From contig NZ_CP126110.1 of assembly GCF_030123405.1 (NCBI RefSeq), forward strand, positions 4,960,001 to 5,024,000: a stretch of DNA of 64,000 nt. The letters are read 5' to 3'. The position numbers and the translations under genes were made by a program. Numbering within the stretch: position 1 is the first letter of the stretch; each line of letters starts with the position of its first letter. The notes beneath the pieces were generated by a model. It saw nothing but the letters and a program-made list of their open reading frames with translations, made no database searches and was not told where the DNA came from. Shown piece after piece: positions 61,738 through 64,000 of this stretch. This stretch comes from Neobacillus sp. WH10 (GTDB lineage Bacteria > Bacillota > Bacilli > Bacillales > Cytobacillaceae).

Positions 61738-62643
61738 ATGAAAACAATATACAATGACTTATTATCTTTAATAAATGCAGATAGCATAAAAACAAATGAG
61801 CCGCTAAGTAACTACACATATACAAAAACTGGTGGAAATGGTGATTTTGTCATAACACCAAAAACGTATCAAGAAGTACAAAACGTTTATAAATATTCTT
61901 TAGAATATAATATTCCCATAACAATTTTAGGGAATGGCTCTAATCTAATTGTTAAAGACGGCGGAATCCGCGGATTAGTATTAATTCTAACTGAGATGAA
62001 TAATATTTATCTATTGGATAAAAAAATTAAAGCTCAAAGTGGTGCATCTATTATTGAAGTTTCCGGCTTTGCGCTTAAAAGTAGCTTAACTGGATTAGAA
62101 TTTGCTTGTGGAATACCAGGTTCAATAGGTGGTGCACTTTATATGAACGCAGGGGCCTATGGAGGAATAGTATCCGATGTGCTACAAGAAGCTCTTGTTC
62201 TGGATACAAATGGCGACTTTTTAACTCTGTCAAAAGATGAAATGGAATTAGATTATAGAAAAAGTAGTATTGCACAAAACGGTTACTTAGTTCTAGAAGC
62301 TACTTTTGGCTTAACTCCGGGAAACTTCAATGAAATTAAAACAAAAATGGACGAACTTACTTTCCAGAGAGAATCAAAACAACCCCTAGAATATCCATCT
62401 TGCGGAAGTGTTTTCAAACGTCCACCAGGATATTTTGCTGGGAAGTTGATTCAAGATAGCGGGCTCCAAGGAAAACAAATAGGAGGAGCACAGGTTTCAA
62501 CAAAACATGCTGGTTTTATTGTCAATGTTGGTTCAGCTTCTGCTAGCGATTATCTTGAATTAATATCACACATTCAAAATACTGTTAAAACAAAATTTGA
62601 TGTAGATCTCGAACCAGAAGTTATAATAATAGGAGAAGATTAA
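61738..62643 (+). CDS. murB: UDP-N-acetylenolpyruvoylglucosamine reductase
   Basis: 301 residues. FAD-binding motif ILGNGSNLIVKDGG, substrate loop CGIPGSIGGALYMNAGAYGG, and the active-site SCGSVFKRPPGYFAGKLI serine, with a catalytic Glu near the C-terminus (LEPEVIII). AGGAG precedes ATG 61738. It makes UDP-N-acetylmuramate for peptidoglycan. It stands alone, outside any division-gene cluster, so it may be a second murB copy of the genome. Confidence 0.93.
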   Translation: MKTIYNDLLSLINADSIKTNEPLSNYTYTKTGGNGDFVITPKTYQEVQNVYKYSLEYNIPITILGNGSNLIVKDGGIRGLVLILTEMNNIYLLDKKIKAQSGASIIEVSGFALKSSLTGLEFACGIPGSIGGALYMNAGAYGGIVSDVLQEALVLDTNGDFLTLSKDEMELDYRKSSIAQNGYLVLEATFGLTPGNFNEIKTKMDELTFQRESKQPLEYPSCGSVFKRPPGYFAGKLIQDSGLQGKQIGGAQVSTKHAGFIVNVGSASASDYLELISHIQNTVKTKFDVDLEPEVIIIGED

Positions 62644-62846
62644 AGAGTCGATCACTTCAGTTTAAAGTTGTTTTATTGCAAAATGTGCTATTTAAAAAAG
62701 AAAATATACCATATTCAGCACCTTAATAACTTTCAAACTTATAGATGTACCGTTGGATGAGTATTGAAGAATTTTTAATTTATCGACAGAGCATCCAATT
62801 ATAGGTTCGTTCTAAATATCTCATCATATCTCAGTTAAACATCTAA

Positions 62847-62910
62847 AGGCTTATGATAACGTACTTTTTTCTGTCTTAATGCAAAATAGTACGTTATCCT
62901 AAGTATGCCT
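62847..62910. repeat. Long imperfect hairpin downstream of murB
   Basis: Arms of about 20 nt around GATAACGTACT and AGTACGTTATC with outer AGGCTTA/TAAGTATGCCT pairing and a 22-nt AT-rich loop. It is too long and lacks a T run on either side, so it looks more like a small inverted-repeat element than a terminator. The rest of 62644-63000 shows no gene. Confidence 0.5.
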
Positions 62911-63000
62911 TCTACTATAAAGAAAATAAAACTAAGAGAATGGTTTGAGACCATTGATTTTGTAGTTTTCTAGTCTTTAGCTCTTGAATGTATTTTTTCA

Positions 63001-63849
63001 TCACTCAACGAAAAATCCATCTCTCCAAGAAGGGTATTGCAACTTCCATCCTTGTATTCTTTTTGCCTTTTGATTCGATGCCCCTCTTTCCCATGGTAGT
63101 TTTCGATGTAAATAATTTGGATTTGGTGCATGTAACTGTTTTACATAACAAGATGCCCAATCATTTCCTTTTACTGGCGTATCATCGACAATATTATAAA
63201 TCCCTTCTTTCCAACCTATTGCTTGAACTGTTGCATTCACCGCATCTTTAACATGAATAAACGATAATACACCATTCGTTACATTCATTTCACCCTTCAT
63301 AAATTGCTTTGCAATTATGCCGTCTTTACCATACCAAGTTCCTGGACCGTACAGTGTACCATATCTTAAAATAACTGAATTCGGGATTTCTTGTATCGTA
63401 TTTTCCAAAGCGATAATACCATCAATGGTAATTCTTCTTTTGTCAGTTGAATGAATATCTAAAGGGTCTTCTTCTGTTGCAATCGTTTCGCCGGGCTCAT
63501 ATGCCCAGGCAATACTTTGCGCAATAACTCGTTTTACGTTCAGTTCCTTTACCGCATCAATAACATGTCGTGTTCCAATTGAACGTACCTTGGCATTCTC
63601 CAATATACTTCCATTACTGAGTGCAGTAACTTGATGTATCACGAAATCTGGCTGAAAATCTTGAAATGCTGCTTGTACCTGAGCTTTTTCCAATACATTC
63701 CCCACGTAAGCTGTTGCCCCTAATGACTGTAACGATGCAACTTTTTCCTTACTCGTTGTCATCCCTCCAACTTCATATCCTTTTTCTATTAAAGCCGGTA
63801 TAAGGTTTGTTCCAATCACACCTGTTGCTCCTGTAACAAAAATTTTCAA
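63001..63849 (-). CDS. NAD-dependent epimerase/dehydratase
   Basis: 282 residues from TTG 63849, chosen because GGAAGGGA lies just upstream and the Rossmann motif FVTGATGVIGTNL then begins at residue 4; the frame is open to 63921. Extended SDR features: DFVIHQVTAL, and a YEPGE segment where the Tyr/Lys active site is expected but no clear YxxxK is visible. A divergent GntR gene begins 107 nt away and may regulate it. Substrate unknown. Confidence 0.82.
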   Translation of the reverse strand: MKIFVTGATGVIGTNLIPALIEKGYEVGGMTTSKEKVASLQSLGATAYVGNVLEKAQVQAAFQDFQPDFVIHQVTALSNGSILENAKVRSIGTRHVIDAVKELNVKRVIAQSIAWAYEPGETIATEEDPLDIHSTDKRRITIDGIIALENTIQEIPNSVILRYGTLYGPGTWYGKDGIIAKQFMKGEMNVTNGVLSFIHVKDAVNATVQAIGWKEGIYNIVDDTPVKGNDWASCYVKQLHAPNPNYLHRKLPWERGASNQKAKRIQGWKLQYPSWRDGFFVE

Positions 63850-63887
63850 ATTGATCCCTTCCTTCCGCTGTACTTTAATCGACTTCA

Positions 63888-63916
63888 TTGTAGAACGGAC
63901 CGGTATCGGATACAAT
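63888..63916 (+). promoter_or_regulatory. Promoter of the partial GntR gene
   Basis: TTGTAG, 17-nt spacer, TACAAT. The spacer holds ACCGGTAT and a second ACCGGT lies at about 63936-63942; these repeats may be GntR operators. Confidence 0.5.
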
Positions 63917-63955
63917 GACAATAAACATCATCTGTACCGGTAAAGGGGTATGTAA

Positions 63956-64000
63956 ATGCTGAAATATCAACGAATTATAGCTGATTTAATTCAAGAGATG
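63956..64000 (+). CDS. GntR-type regulator, 5' end only
   Basis: Fifteen codons before the window ends: MLKYQRIIADLIQEM, the usual start of a GntR winged helix (YxxIxxxIxxxI). AAAGGGG lies 6-7 nt upstream of ATG 63956. It is divergent from the epimerase gene. Confidence 0.5.
   Translation, partial: MLKYQRIIADLIQEM

Overview
The window is low-GC DNA from an endospore-forming Bacillaceae. A tricistronic GerA/GerB/GerC germinant-receptor operon, B. subtilis-like rbsRKDACB and mhq gene sets, strong AGGAGG ribosome binding sites, frequent TTG/GTG starts and T-tailed hairpin terminators all point that way. The nicotinate-type catabolic cluster makes a Neobacillus (Bacillus niacini-like) host a reasonable guess, but that is inference. 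I see no rRNA, tRNA, intact insertion sequence, prophage or CRISPR array.

Layout. 1-4 kb: ger operon (minus), cut by the window start. 4.4-6.2 kb: ABC1/UbiB-type kinase. 6.2-7.7 kb: a TIR-effector locus (56-aa protein, TIR protein, 5'-truncated membrane gene). A second, complementarily decayed copy lies at 24.9-25.6 kb. 7.9-24.8 kb: an N-heterocycle (probably nicotinate) degradation island. It holds a NiaP-like transporter, IclR, GntR and LysR regulators, two molybdenum hydroxylase large subunits sharing one FeS and one FAD subunit, CoxG, XdhC and MocA maturation proteins, a flavin monooxygenase, a DUF3891 protein, maleate isomerase, a DsrE protein and a maleamate amidase-like hydrolase. 26-32.6 kb: LacI-controlled sugar ABC transporter, PfkB kinase and tagatose/fructose-bisphosphate aldolase operon. 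33.1-36.8 kb: secreted GH84 glycosidase behind a CRE-bearing promoter and an antiterminator/terminator-like leader. 37-40.2 kb: YoaP-like acetyltransferase, two HAD phosphatases and a His/Tyr-rich small protein. 40.7-43.5 kb: a Tat-exported metallophosphoesterase with its own tatA and tatC. 43.6-44.8 kb: 23 perfectly phased 52-bp palindromic repeats. 44.9-46.8 kb: WYL regulator and divergent SDR. 47.1-51.3 kb: MhqR-type quinone/electrophile detoxification genes with three operator palindromes. 51.7-57.6 kb: ribose operon. 57.9-64 kb: AlkD-like glycosylase, a TetR/DoxX module, a DUF3238-like protein, MurB, an epimerase and the start of a GntR regulator.

How it works together. In the catabolic island the enzyme set matches the known Bacillus nicotinate route: two successive ring hydroxylations, a flavin-dependent hydroxylation/decarboxylation, ring opening to maleamate, deamidation and isomerisation to fumarate. 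The ring-opening step has no recognisable enzyme, and DUF3891, with an HD-like metal-ligand pattern, is the best unassigned candidate. The two decayed TIR loci, the repeat array, the antiterminator-like leader and the self-contained phosphatase/Tat unit are the other items most worth following up.
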